Shown piece after piece: positions 54,193 through 63,195 of a stretch of DNA of 64,000 nt. Where the stretch lies: contig CP071032.1 in NCBI GenBank assembly GCA_017134815.1, positions 2,228,001-2,292,000 on the forward strand. The letters are read 5' to 3'. Both the position numbers and the translations under genes were made by a program. How positions within the stretch are numbered: position 1 is the first letter of the stretch; every line of letters starts with the position of its first letter. The stretch is from Lentisphaerota bacterium. GTDB lineage: Bacteria; Verrucomicrobiota; Lentisphaeria; Victivallales; Victivallaceae. The notes beneath the pieces are model-generated. The model saw nothing but the letters and a program-made list of their open reading frames with translations, had not been told where the DNA came from and ran no database searches.

Positions 54193-54309
54193 AACCGATT
54201 ATCAAAATTTCAGAAACAGGATAAGTCTATCGGTTTTCCAGCTGATGGACTGTTGGTTGGTACCTATTTTTACAACAGACAATCCAAATATAAACACAAG
54301 GTCGCGGCA

Positions 54310-55809
54310 ATGAACAAATATCTTGAAGAATTTATGGAGGCATTCAAATTCGAAGGCCTTACTTTTGACGACATCTCTCTGGTAACGCAATATGCTGATT
54401 TCCTGCCGGATGATGCTAATGTAGCTTCTCGCTTTACAAGAAATGTCAGTTTGAACATCCCATTCATCAGTGCCGCGATGGACACAGTTACCGAAAGCAA
54501 AATGGCTATTGAAATGGCCCGCCTTGGAGGTCTGGGGGTGATTCATAAAAACCTGTCCGTAGAGCGACAGGCGGAAGAAGTCTGGAATGTAAAAACTTAT
54601 CTTAATGGTATCATTAAAACTCCTGTGACTTTCCATCAGGACCTTACTGTTTCTGAAATGCTTGAAATTAAACGTGCCAAAAAATATTCCTTCTCTGGAT
54701 TTCCAATAATCGACAATGATGACAAACTGGTTGGACTGCTGACTGCTCGCGATATTAAGTTTCTGACTAATTATAATGTTAGAATCAGAGACGTAATGTC
54801 AAAATCCCCGATAACTGCCCGGCATGGCACCAATATGCAGTCAGCGTATAAGCTGATGATTAAGGAAAAAGTCGGCAAGATGCCTACTGTTGACAAAAAC
54901 GGCAGACTGACGGGCCTTTACAGTTTTCATGATGTCAAGGGCTTGATTGACAACGAAAATCCTGACTATAACCGTGATTCTGACCACCAGCTGCGTGCGG
55001 CGGCCGGAGTCGGTCCTTATGATGAAGAACGGATTGAAGCCCTTATCAATGCCGGAGTTGATGTGCTGGTTGTGGATACTGCTCATGGCGACAGTAAAGG
55101 TGTTATTGATACAGTTGCTTTGGTTAAGAAAACCTATGGTGACAAGGTTGATGTTGTCGGTGGGAATGTTGCTACGGCGGAAGCTTCCAAATCACTGGCC
55201 GATGCCGGTGCTGATGCGATTAAAGTAGGTATCGGTCCGGGTTCTATCTGTACAACCCGCGTAGTGGCCGGAGTCGGTGTTCCACAGGTTACAGCCGTTT
55301 ATGAAGTGCGTAAAGCTGCACCGGCGGATATTCCGGTTATTGCTGACGGCGGAATTAAACAGTCAGGTGACGTTGCCAAGGCAATGTCAGTTGGAGCCGA
55401 ATCGGTTATGATGGGTTCAGCGCTTGCCGGAACTTCGGAAAGCACTGGTGAAATTACTCTGCATCATGGTCGCCGTTATGTAATCTACCGCGGTATGGGC
55501 AGCCTGGAAGCTATGAAAAATGGTAAAGCTTCCCGCGAACGCTATGGTCAGTCCGATGTTGATGATGAAAAGAAACTTGTACCGCAGGGGATTGAGGGAC
55601 TGGTCCCGTTCCGAGGCCCGGTTCGTGATGTTATCCACCAGTTTATTGGGGGTTTGAAATACTCTTTCGGTTACTGCGGAGCCCGCACTATGGATGAATT
55701 CAGGGCTAAGGCCAGAATGATCAGGGTCAGTCCGGCCGGACTTCGTGAAGCGCACCCCCATGACGTCACCATGCTGAAAGACGCTCCAAATTATATGGCT
55801 GAAGGATAA
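54310..55809 (+). CDS. guaB: IMP dehydrogenase
   Basis: 499-aa IMP dehydrogenase, the committed step to GMP. The TIM barrel is split by two CBS domains (about 95-215). Key motifs: [74 protein letters not shown] (catalytic Cys loop), [25 protein letters not shown] and the flap with [13 protein letters not shown]. The ATG at 54310 is chosen; the longer frame adds 19 atypical residues from the UTR. It is monocistronic. Confidence 0.97.
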   Translation: MNKYLEEFMEAFKFEGLTFDDISLVTQYADFLPDDANVASRFTRNVSLNIPFISAAMDTVTESKMAIEMARLGGLGVIHKNLSVERQAEEVWNVKTYLNGIIKTPVTFHQDLTVSEMLEIKRAKKYSFSGFPIIDNDDKLVGLLTARDIKFLTNYNVRIRDVMSKSPITARHGTNMQSAYKLMIKEKVGKMPTVDKNGRLTGLYSFHDVKGLIDNENPDYNRDSDHQLRAAAGVGPYDEERIEALINAGVDVLVVDTAHGDSKGVIDTVALVKKTYGDKVDVVGGNVATAEASKSLADAGADAIKVGIGPGSICTTRVVAGVGVPQVTAVYEVRKAAPADIPVIADGGIKQSGDVAKAMSVGAESVMMGSALAGTSESTGEITLHHGRRYVIYRGMGSLEAMKNGKASRERYGQSDVDDEKKLVPQGIEGLVPFRGPVRDVIHQFIGGLKYSFGYCGARTMDEFRAKARMIRVSPAGLREAHPHDVTMLKDAPNYMAEG

Positions 55810-55830
55810 TTTCAGCAGTTTTAGAATTTC

Positions 55831-55862
55831 AGGATCGTTCCCTCGGGTGCGGTCCTTTTTTT
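55831..55862 (+). terminator. Terminator after guaB
   Basis: AGGATCG (55831-55837) and CGGTCCT (55850-55856) pair with one G-U wobble, and T7 (55856-55862) follows. Located 22 bp after the guaB stop. Confidence 0.85.
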
Positions 55863-55993
55863 ATTGCCCAAAAGGCAGAAAAGCAGTGTATTTTTTTCAG
55901 CATGATCCAAGTAAACGGTTTGACCTTTCTGCGAACGTGCTATATTTAATCAAATCAAGAAAATTAACCACCAAAACCGGGTTCTTAAGCAGC

Positions 55994-57271
55994 ATGAAAA
56001 TAAAGGTCAGGAGATCACAAATTTCCGGGGGGATTGCGGTTCCCGGTTCAAAATCACACACCATAAGGGCAATTGTCGGCGGTTTGATGGCTGACGGAAT
56101 TTCGACCGTAAAAGCTCCGCTTGAATCAGCTGACACAATGAGCACTTTCAATGCCGCTGTAGCATTGGGGGCTGAAATCGAAAAGCATGGAGAATACTGG
56201 TCGATTACTGGCTGTGGCGGCAGGTTGACTCATCCTGACGGACCTGTTGACATGGGCAATTCAGGGACTGGCATCAGGCTGCTTTCCGGAGTAGCGTCTT
56301 GCGCTGACTTTGAAGTTATTTTTGACGGCGATGAATCACTGCGCTCCAGACCAATGAAAGCGTTGACCGATGCCTTGCAAAACCTTGGAGTTCTGGTCAA
56401 AACTACTGGGGACGGTTGTCCGTTTTCGATTCACGGGCCGCTTGTGGGTGGTGAGACAAAGGTTGACGGAACCAGTTCACAGTTTCTGTCATCGCTGTTG
56501 TTTGCCTGTCCGTATGCCAGAAAAGACTCGATAATACTGCCGCAGAAACTGCAGGAAAAGCCTTATGTTGGAATCACTCTTGACTGGCTGCGGCGCCTTG
56601 GCGTAAAACTTGAGGCCGCTGCTGATTACTCTGTGTTTAAAGTTCCAGGCAGACAGTGTTTTCAACCCTTTGAATACACAATTCCCGCTGACTTTTCTAC
56701 AGCTGCCTTTCCGCTGGGAGCGGCGGCGCTGGCCGGCCGGCTCGATATTAAAAATCTTGATTTTGGTGATCTGCAAGGGGATAAAGCGGTATTTGAATAC
56801 CTGGAAAAAATGGGAGCTGATATTTGTCGTCACCCCGGTGTCACAACGGTTGAAAAAGCGCCTTTACGTGGTATTGACATAGATTTAAACGCTACCCCTG
56901 ATGCCTTGCCGCTGCTGGCTGCAGTAGCCTGTCTGGCTGAGGGGACAACCAGACTCTTGAATGTACCTCAAGCTCGAATCAAAGAAACCGACCGCATTGC
57001 CTGCATGACTCGAGAACTGCGTAAAATGGGAGCTTTGGTTACCGAACTTGATGATGGAATGATCATTGAAGGTTCCCCGCTGCACGGCGCAGACGTTGAA
57101 GGATATGACGATCACCGGATTGTCATGGCTTTGACTGTTGCAGCTTTAGCTGCTGATGGTGAAACTGTTATCAATGGTGCTGAAGCCGCATCCGTCACTT
57201 ATCCGTCATTTCTGAATGACTTTATAAATGTTGGTGCAGACATTGAAGAGGTAAAAGATGATAACTTATAA
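55994..57271 (+). CDS. aroA: 5-enolpyruvylshikimate-3-phosphate synthase
   Basis: 425-aa EPSP synthase, the sixth shikimate step. Motifs: GGIAVPGSKSHTIRAIVGGLMADG (PEP/S3P-binding Lys), GNSGTGIRLLSGVAS, DGDESLRSRPM, VDGTSSQFLSSLLFACP, IPADFSTAAFPLGAAALAG, NATPDALPLLAAVACLAEG, RIKETDRIACMTRELRKMG and GYDDHRIVMAL. TGIR in place of the E. coli GTAMR segment (NAGTAMR) suggests a class II-like or intermediate type. The ATG at 55994 is chosen over a 49-residue upstream extension that overlaps the guaB terminator. It overlaps alr by 14 bp. Confidence 0.95.
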   Translation: MKIKVRRSQISGGIAVPGSKSHTIRAIVGGLMADGISTVKAPLESADTMSTFNAAVALGAEIEKHGEYWSITGCGGRLTHPDGPVDMGNSGTGIRLLSGVASCADFEVIFDGDESLRSRPMKALTDALQNLGVLVKTTGDGCPFSIHGPLVGGETKVDGTSSQFLSSLLFACPYARKDSIILPQKLQEKPYVGITLDWLRRLGVKLEAAADYSVFKVPGRQCFQPFEYTIPADFSTAAFPLGAAALAGRLDIKNLDFGDLQGDKAVFEYLEKMGADICRHPGVTTVEKAPLRGIDIDLNATPDALPLLAAVACLAEGTTRLLNVPQARIKETDRIACMTRELRKMGALVTELDDGMIIEGSPLHGADVEGYDDHRIVMALTVAALAADGETVINGAEAASVTYPSFLNDFINVGADIEEVKDDNL

Positions 57272-58397
57272 CAATGGAATTCATGAAAGCAGAGTAAGGC
57301 TGGAAGTTGATCTGGGCAAAATCCGTTCAAACGTAAAAAAGATACGGTCAGCGGTAGCGCCCTGCGGCGTAACTGCGGTTCTTAAGGCTAATGCTTATGG
57401 ACTGGGAGTGAGAAAGGTTGCCGAAGCCTGTATGGATGCCGGCGCTGACAGTTTCGGAGTTGCGGAACTCAACGAAGCCCTGCGTCTGATAGATATGGAT
57501 GTTCCGGTGATGATTCTTGGCAATGTGCTGCCGGATGAAATTTCACCCGCAATTGCTGCCGGGGTCATTTTGCCGGTTAATGATTTTGCTATGGCTGAGC
57601 GCATCAGTAAGGAAGCTTTGCGCCAGCATAAGACAGCCCGCTGCCAGTTTCTGGTTGATACCGGTATGGGGCGTCTTGGGGTGCTTTCAGGTGAAGCCGC
57701 TGAAGTGATTCTAAAAGTCTCAAGGCTTTCTAATCTGGACTGTTTCGGCATATATTCGCATTTTCCCGTTGCCTACCAGGGTGAGGATGCTTACACTATC
57801 AAGCAGATTGAAAAGTTTAAATTGCTGCTTGCAGAGCTGGACAAGTCAGGTCTGGGTTTTAAACGAATACACATGGCTAACAGTGATGCGGTTAACAATT
57901 TTCCCCAAAGCTGTATGGCGCCTTTTAACGGAGTGCGTACCGGGCTGAACATCTACGGCTTTTTTGACAATGATGTCCGCCAGTCACTGCAGCTTGAGCC
58001 GGTAATAAGCCTGAAAACCCGCCTTGCTGCTGTCCGGCGACTGCCTGCCGGGGCCTGCATAGGATACGGCAGAACTCATAAACTGTTAAAGGATACGCTG
58101 GTCGGGACGATTGCTGCCGGTTATGCTGATGGCTTGCCACTGGCGCTGTCCAATCGCGGATATGTGTTAATCAGGGGGCAGCTCTGCCCTGTACTGGGTA
58201 GAGTTTCAATGGACTACACGACTGTAGCGCTTGACGTTATTCCTGAAGCACAGTGCGGTGATGAGGTAATTTGTATTGGAACCCAGGGAGAGGCTTCTAT
58301 TCCGCTTTCCAACTGGGCACAGCTTAAGGGAACCCATCCATATGAGTTACTTTGTGCTATGGGTTCACGCGTTGAAAGAGTATATTATAACAGCTAG
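57258..58397 (+). CDS. alr: Alanine racemase
   Basis: 379-aa fold-type III PLP enzyme making D-Ala for peptidoglycan. The PLP Lys is in AVLKANAYGLG (about residue 43), the second catalytic Tyr in CIGYGRTHKL, with FLVDTGMGRLGV, IYSHFPVA, HMANSDAV, VRTGLNIYGF and RVSMDYTTV also matching. The start lies inside aroA (14-bp overlap), so translation is coupled. The aroA-alr pairing has no obvious metabolic logic. Confidence 0.94.
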   Translation: MITYNNGIHESRVRLEVDLGKIRSNVKKIRSAVAPCGVTAVLKANAYGLGVRKVAEACMDAGADSFGVAELNEALRLIDMDVPVMILGNVLPDEISPAIAAGVILPVNDFAMAERISKEALRQHKTARCQFLVDTGMGRLGVLSGEAAEVILKVSRLSNLDCFGIYSHFPVAYQGEDAYTIKQIEKFKLLLAELDKSGLGFKRIHMANSDAVNNFPQSCMAPFNGVRTGLNIYGFFDNDVRQSLQLEPVISLKTRLAAVRRLPAGACIGYGRTHKLLKDTLVGTIAAGYADGLPLALSNRGYVLIRGQLCPVLGRVSMDYTTVALDVIPEAQCGDEVICIGTQGEASIPLSNWAQLKGTHPYELLCAMGSRVERVYYNS

Positions 58398-58423
58398 ATT
58401 ATGAATAAAGAGGAGAGGGCTTT

Positions 58424-59380
58424 ATGCGTCTTTTGAAATTGTCTGTTTTTTTTAACGTTTTTCTGATCACAATGTTTTGTGTACAGGGCGGAGTGCAGAT
58501 TACACAGCTCCCGGATAAAAGCAAAGTAAGCGGTATTATTATTGACGGCGGTCAAATCAGGGTAAATTATGCTGATGGCAGCAGTCGCACTTTCAAGCTG
58601 TATCATCAAGCTGGCAGTGTCAGTCAGGTTAAAGCTGAGACTGCTCCTTCAGACAAACCTCAGGTGGCAAAACCTGAATCTGTTTCCCAGCAGCAGCTGA
58701 TGCGTCATTCGCGCAATGCGAGCATGGAAAGCCTGATCAGGCGGAAGGGCGGCTTATGTCTGGCTCATCGCCAGCGCCGCAGTCTCAACCGCATAAAATT
58801 TCTTGGCGAGGATAAGTACCATGAAGTCCAGGAGGGCGAACCCTTCTTTGTCGCAAAACTGAACAGTAAATTCTATGCCTGTGACATGCGTGGTAATGTC
58901 TATGAGGCAGATCAGCAGATAGAAAATAACCTGTTCAATATACTGGTCCCGGCAACGGACTATCTGCGTGCGCTCAATAAAGAGCTGCTGCGCATGGAAG
59001 CCATGATTCAGGAAAACAGCGACGCTATTTCAGAACAGTACCAGGAAAACAAACAGCTTTTTAATGACTACCTGAGTGTACTGAGAGAAGAGGGTTCTAA
59101 AGCTATTGAGGACTATAACCCTAAAACCGGCAAATGGACGCAGAATGCTGATATTTCAAAGTTTACAGAGAAGTCAAAACAGATAATTGCAGAACTGAAC
59201 CGCCGCAAAAGTAATCTGGATATCGCAATTAACAGTCGCCGTGACAGTATCAAGATATTGCAGACAAATCTCGGGCATCTGATTGAGCTTCGTCAAAAAG
59301 TAATGGAGAAGATGCGCAGACATAATGTTAAGATTGATAATTACCTGAAGAAGTTTCCAGAGCTTAAAAGCAAAAGTTGA
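58424..59380 (+). CDS. Exported coiled-coil protein, function unknown
   Basis: 318-aa exported protein. A signal peptide is visible (MRLLKLSVFFNVFLITMFCV). Residues about 24-62 may form a small beta domain (VSGIIIDGGQIRVNYADGSS). Residues about 180-305 are strongly helical and charged with heptad-like spacing (LLRMEAMIQENSDAISEQYQ; LRQKVMEKMRRH), consistent with coiled coils. No catalytic motif is seen. GAGGAGAGG precedes the ATG. It lies between alr and an aldehyde dehydrogenase on the same strand. It is presumably a lineage-specific envelope protein. Confidence 0.65.
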   Translation: MRLLKLSVFFNVFLITMFCVQGGVQITQLPDKSKVSGIIIDGGQIRVNYADGSSRTFKLYHQAGSVSQVKAETAPSDKPQVAKPESVSQQQLMRHSRNASMESLIRRKGGLCLAHRQRRSLNRIKFLGEDKYHEVQEGEPFFVAKLNSKFYACDMRGNVYEADQQIENNLFNILVPATDYLRALNKELLRMEAMIQENSDAISEQYQENKQLFNDYLSVLREEGSKAIEDYNPKTGKWTQNADISKFTEKSKQIIAELNRRKSNLDIAINSRRDSIKILQTNLGHLIELRQKVMEKMRRHNVKIDNYLKKFPELKSKS

Positions 59381-59416
59381 AAAGACCGGCTGATTAACCC
59401 TGGAGGAGCCGTAATT

Positions 59417-60802
59417 ATGGATACTTTCAATGCAGATGTGGAATGTGTGCTTAGAAAACAAAAACTGTTTTTTGACAGCGGAATCACTCGCGACGTCAAA
59501 TTTCGCCAGAGTGCTCTCGAAAAACTTGCGGCCTCTATCAAAAAACATGAGAAAAATATATACAAGGCTTTGTATCAAGACCTGAGAAAATCGGAATTTG
59601 AGTCGCTGGCAACTGAAGTCAGCGGTGTTATCGATGAGATTTCCTTTCTCCGCAAGCGAATAGGAAAGTGGTCAAAACCGCGACGTTGTCCGGTCCATAT
59701 TAACAACAAGCCGGCCAGTGGCAGGTTATATCCGGAACCTTTAGGCTCAGTTCTTATTTTTTCTGCATGGAATTACCCCTTCAACCTTTGCATGACCCCT
59801 TTTGTCGGGGCGCTGGCAGCGGGAAACTGCGTCGTGGTCAAACCGGCTGATCAGGCCCCGGCGACAGCAGCAGTTATTATTAAAATTATTGAAGAGTGTT
59901 TTGATCAGGAATATGTTGCTGCCATGCCCGGTGGTTCTGATCATGCTGCATGTCTGCTCAAGCATAAGTTTGACTACATTTTCTATACCGGCGGTGAACA
60001 CGCAGGGCGGAAAGTAATGCATGCCGCCGCTGAACACCTGACTCCAGTAACTCTTGAACTTGGAGGGAAAAGCCCCTGTGTCGTCGAGCCGGACGCAAAG
60101 CTTAAAGTCGCGGCAAAACGTATTGTCTGGGGTAAGTTCCTCAATGCCGGGCAGACCTGTGTGGCCCCGGATTATCTGTTTGTTCATAAAAGTATAAAAA
60201 CAGCTTTGCTGCGTGAAATGCGTAAAGTAATTGAGCAGTTCTATGGACAGGACCCGCAGCAGAGTCCGGATTATCCGAGAATTATAAATTCCAGACACTT
60301 TCAGCGTTTGACAGGACTTATTGGCGAGAAAAAATGTTTTTGTGGAGGAGAGTCTGATCCTGATGATTTATATCTGGCTCCAACGATTATTGAAAATGTC
60401 AGTTCCGAAGACCCCGTCATGCAGGAAGAAATATTTGGTCCGGTGCTGCCGGTAATGACCTGGGATGACTTTGATGAAGTGCTGGATTTTATCAACTCAA
60501 GGCCAAAGCCGCTCGCCATGTACTACTTTTCAAAAAAATGCCGCCATCTTGACCGGCTGTTGTCCAGGACTTCAGCAGGTGGCATGTGTGTTAATGAGAC
60601 TGTTACTCATTTAACTAATCCGGCTATGCCTTTTGGCGGAGTCGGGAACAGCGGAATGGGAGCCTATCACGGGAAGTTCAGTTTTGACACTTTTACCCAT
60701 CTTAAACCGGTCCTTAATAAATATACTTTTATGGACTTTCCTTTGCGCTATGCTCCTTATGCAAAAAAACTTAAAATTCTTCGGTTTATATGCAAATATT
60801 AA
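59417..60802 (+). CDS. Aldehyde dehydrogenase, class 3-like
   Basis: 461-aa NAD(P)-dependent aldehyde dehydrogenase. Length and pattern fit the short ALDH3 group: IFSAWNYPFNLCMTPFVGALAAGNCVVVKP (in parts), YIFYTGGEHAGRKVM, the general-base Glu in LELGGKSPCVVEPD, the nucleophile Cys in NAGQTCVAPDYLFV, and QEEIFGPVLPVMTW with PFGGVGNSGMGAYHGKFSFDTF. The FTGS Ser is Gly here, as in some ALDH3s. The C-terminal tail (YAPYAKKLKILRFI) is hydrophobic and basic, perhaps for membrane association. Strong GGAGGAG precedes the ATG. Confidence 0.92.
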   Translation: MDTFNADVECVLRKQKLFFDSGITRDVKFRQSALEKLAASIKKHEKNIYKALYQDLRKSEFESLATEVSGVIDEISFLRKRIGKWSKPRRCPVHINNKPASGRLYPEPLGSVLIFSAWNYPFNLCMTPFVGALAAGNCVVVKPADQAPATAAVIIKIIEECFDQEYVAAMPGGSDHAACLLKHKFDYIFYTGGEHAGRKVMHAAAEHLTPVTLELGGKSPCVVEPDAKLKVAAKRIVWGKFLNAGQTCVAPDYLFVHKSIKTALLREMRKVIEQFYGQDPQQSPDYPRIINSRHFQRLTGLIGEKKCFCGGESDPDDLYLAPTIIENVSSEDPVMQEEIFGPVLPVMTWDDFDEVLDFINSRPKPLAMYYFSKKCRHLDRLLSRTSAGGMCVNETVTHLTNPAMPFGGVGNSGMGAYHGKFSFDTFTHLKPVLNKYTFMDFPLRYAPYAKKLKILRFICKY

Positions 60803-61081
60803 TATTTTTTTAATTATTATGTTATTTTATGTTTGCATTTATCGTTTTTTTACACTAAACTATAATAGAAAGTTGATTGCGTATTCTGTTCATGCAGTAT
60901 CTGTTGGGCTTGTTTTGATAAATTTTAACAAATCAGTTTGACAGAAAGTATTAGCTTTTATTGTAGGACAAGTTGCAATGGCCGTAATTGAGATTTTTGA
61001 TAATAAGGCTATTAAATTTTAGAATACGTGATCTTGAATTATTCCTGTGTCTAAAGAATGTAGAAATGTTAAGTGAAGCCT
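60803..61081. other. AT-rich spacer downstream of the aldehyde dehydrogenase
   Basis: About 280 bp of very AT-rich sequence with no credible coding frame and no clear terminator hairpin for the aldehyde dehydrogenase gene. It leads into the palindrome and promoter of the small RNA candidate. Confidence 0.5.
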
Positions 61082-61120
61082 GAATAATTTAAAATTATTC
61101 TTATAAAAGGGCATTATAAT
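61082..61120 (+). promoter_or_regulatory. Palindrome and -10 element of the small RNA candidate
   Basis: GAATAATTTAAAATTATTC (61082-61100) is a perfect 19-bp palindrome centred on one A. A consensus -10 TATAAT lies at 61115-61120, and its -35 position (about 61092-61097) falls on the palindrome, where no good -35 hexamer exists. This arrangement fits a dimeric activator or repressor site. It is not a good match to the Fur box. Confidence 0.45.
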
Positions 61121-61126
61121 AAAAGA

Positions 61127-61251
61127 TTTTCATTCCCCTTGGAACAGGGGAGTTAGAGGAGGAGATCGGCAAAGCTCAGGGAAGAGGATTTTTTAGGAAA
61201 TACTTGGTATTTTCCTGGTTTTGCCAAGCCCCGCCAAGGCGGGGCTTTTTT
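61127..61251 (+). ncRNA. Candidate GGA-rich small regulatory RNA
   Basis: About 125 nt from the predicted start to a strong terminator, with no ORF and convergent to pyrF. Hairpin 1 is CCCCT (61135-61139) and AGGGG (61146-61150) with hexaloop TGGAAC. A single-stranded AGAGGAGGAG linker follows. Hairpin 2 is closed by GGCAAA (61168-61173) and TTTGCC (61220-61225) with inner AGGAAATAC/GTATTTTCCT pairing. Seven GGA trinucleotides occur, one in the hairpin 1 loop, which is how CsrA/RsmA-titrating RNAs look. It lacks the SRP RNA tetraloop core. Function is inferred. Confidence 0.5.
61228..61251 (+). terminator. Terminator of the small RNA candidate
   Basis: GCCCCGCC (61228-61235) and GGCGGGGC (61238-61245) form a very GC-rich stem, followed by T6 (61246-61251). 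The tail is on the plus strand, so it does not serve the convergent pyrF gene. Confidence 0.9.
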
Positions 61252-61257
61252 ATAGAC

Positions 61258-62070
61258 TCAGCGATATTGGTTTATCAGAGCGTTGAGTTTTTCAGCGGCT
61301 TTGCGTGAAGCCGCGGCAAAATCTGCATCGCTGCCAGCATATATAATTCCGCGTGAAGAGTTAATAACCAGTCCAAGCCCGTTTTCTGTTGTACCGTTTT
61401 CAAGTACTTTCTGTACATCCCCTCCCTGTGCTCCAACTCCGGGGACCAGAAAAGGCATTTCAGGGCAAAGTTTGCGAACCCGGCCCAGTTCTTCAGGAAA
61501 TGTTGCTCCGATGACCAGCATGATGTTATTGTTGTAATTCCACTTGTCTCTGGCCAGCTCTGCAACATGCTCAAAAATCATTTTGTCAGCGCTGATCAGT
61601 TCCTGAAGTTCACAGGAACTGGGGTTTGAGGTACGGCAGAGAATGATAGTTCCGCGGTCCGCATAATCCATAAAGGGCTTTAAAGTATCCATGCCCATAT
61701 AAGGGTTTACGGTGACGGCGTCTGCTTTGTAGCGTTCAAATGCTTCCCTGGCATACATTTCGGCGGTAGAACCAATGTCACCGCGTTTGACATCCAGTAT
61801 AACCGGTATTTCGGGGTAGTTTTCCCGGATATAGTCTATTGTCATCTGGAGCTGGTCATCAGCATTCTGTCCCGCGTAGTAAGCCGCTTGTGGCTTATAG
61901 GCACAAACCAGGTCGTAAGTTGCGTCAACAATCTGCTTGTTAAATTCAAAAATCGGATATCCAGTGCCTTTTACACTTTCCGGCATCTTTTTTAAATCTG
62001 GATCAAGTCCGACGCAGACCAGAGAATTATTCGTTTTCCATATTTTATTAAGTTTTTCAATGAAAGTCAT
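61258..62070 (-). CDS. pyrF: Orotidine 5'-phosphate decarboxylase, type 2
   Basis: 270-aa OMP decarboxylase, last step of UMP synthesis. It belongs to the longer PyrF type 2 group: SLVCVGLDPDLKKMPE at the start, the catalytic Lys-Asp array in ILDVKRGDIGSTAEMYA, TVNPYMGMDTLKPFM, FLVPGVGAQGGDV and the phosphate loop INSSRGIIYAG. It is monocistronic on the minus strand with AGGGTG upstream of the ATG. The divergent gap to 62305 is AT-rich with no other gene. Confidence 0.95.
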   Translation of the reverse strand: MTFIEKLNKIWKTNNSLVCVGLDPDLKKMPESVKGTGYPIFEFNKQIVDATYDLVCAYKPQAAYYAGQNADDQLQMTIDYIRENYPEIPVILDVKRGDIGSTAEMYAREAFERYKADAVTVNPYMGMDTLKPFMDYADRGTIILCRTSNPSSCELQELISADKMIFEHVAELARDKWNYNNNIMLVIGATFPEELGRVRKLCPEMPFLVPGVGAQGGDVQKVLENGTTENGLGLVINSSRGIIYAGSDADFAAASRKAAEKLNALINQYR

Positions 62071-62305
62071 TATTGCACCCTGTATTGATGGTTATCAGTA
62101 GTCCACAAAGATAAGTTGCAATAATACTCTTTTCAAACCCCTTAAATATTTTCACAAAACATTAATTCGAAATTTCTTTTAATCATCATCAGTTCTTTCA
62201 GGCCGACTTTTTCGGAATATTTATATTTATTTTCTTGCAAATTAAGCGACTGTTAATTAAGATGTGATTAAAGGAGTTTAATTTTTTGCGTTTCAGGAGG
62301 ATGTG

Positions 62306-63079
62306 ATGCATGAGCTGAGGAAAGTTGCAGTTTTTGTCTTGCTGATTAGTTTGTGTGGAATCGGGCCTGCAGATGTGGCAAGTACTGAGGAAAGAAAACC
62401 TGAGGTCAATCCTGCAAAAGTACTTGAAGCTGGCAGGCAACTCGCCGAACAGGGTAATTATTCCGCCGCGTTGCAAAAGTACATCTGGTATCATCATAAT
62501 GCTACAAAGTACGATCCTTCAAGTAAATGGATGCGCTTATCGGTAGCATTGGGACTATGGGTTGAGCTTGGCAGGAAGTACCCTGCCGCACGTCAGGCGC
62601 TAATTCTTATACGTAATGCAAAAGCAGATGAACTGCTTAACGGTAAAGGTGATTTTTCGGTTTTTAATGATCTCTCAGCAATAAATCAGGCACTTGGGGA
62701 AAGCTCAAAAAGTATTGAATTGTTTAATCTGCTTGACCGCAGACGCCCTGAACTTGCTTCCAGGTGCTGGGGCCTGGTGAAAACTGCAATTATCATAAAG
62801 CAGGATAAGGAGTTACTTAATAAGTATTTAAAGAGCCCCCACGAGGAATTTCAACAGATCAAGTTTATTTACGAACAGTTAAAGTCTGCAGACGTCAGTG
62901 ATCGTGACGAAATTAAAAAATATGCCGAAAATAATTTTGTTAAAAGAATTTGTGAATTGGTTGATGCATTGAAGGCGGTTGGACGTGATATCGAGGCCCG
63001 TAAAATATGTCAAATGGCTGCTGTTTTGGTAAAAAGCGCAGATTTTGATGCTGCACTTGCTGCCCGGCCCATGCATTGA
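62306..63079 (+). CDS. Exported helical-repeat (TPR-like) protein
   Basis: 257-aa exported protein with a signal peptide (LRKVAVFVLLISLCGIGPADVA). The mature part is all-helical with TPR-like periodicity: AKVLEAGRQLAEQGNYSAAL, then FNDLSAINQALGESSKSIEL and CELVDALKAVGRDIEARKIC. No enzyme motif is seen. ATG at 62306 follows AGGAGGA; an overlapping GTG at 62303 is less likely. It stands alone between pyrF (divergent) and the cyclase-family gene. A role in protein-protein contacts in the periplasm is inferred. Confidence 0.65.
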   Translation: MHELRKVAVFVLLISLCGIGPADVASTEERKPEVNPAKVLEAGRQLAEQGNYSAALQKYIWYHHNATKYDPSSKWMRLSVALGLWVELGRKYPAARQALILIRNAKADELLNGKGDFSVFNDLSAINQALGESSKSIELFNLLDRRRPELASRCWGLVKTAIIIKQDKELLNKYLKSPHEEFQQIKFIYEQLKSADVSDRDEIKKYAENNFVKRICELVDALKAVGRDIEARKICQMAAVLVKSADFDAALAARPMH

Positions 63080-63195
63080 CCATATAGTTTTTTGCACTAT
63101 TCATTACTTTCTCAGAGGTTTAAAGCTTGTAATCATGAGACAGCAAGTATTAATTAATAACTGATATTAATTATTATCTCTCAGGAGGTCAGGTA

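Noticed and set aside
61127..61251. SRP RNA, 6S RNA or an FMN/cobalamin-type riboswitch
   Set aside because: The SRP GGAAGGAAGCAG-type core, the 6S central bubble with closing end stems and known riboswitch cores are absent, and no plus-strand gene follows.
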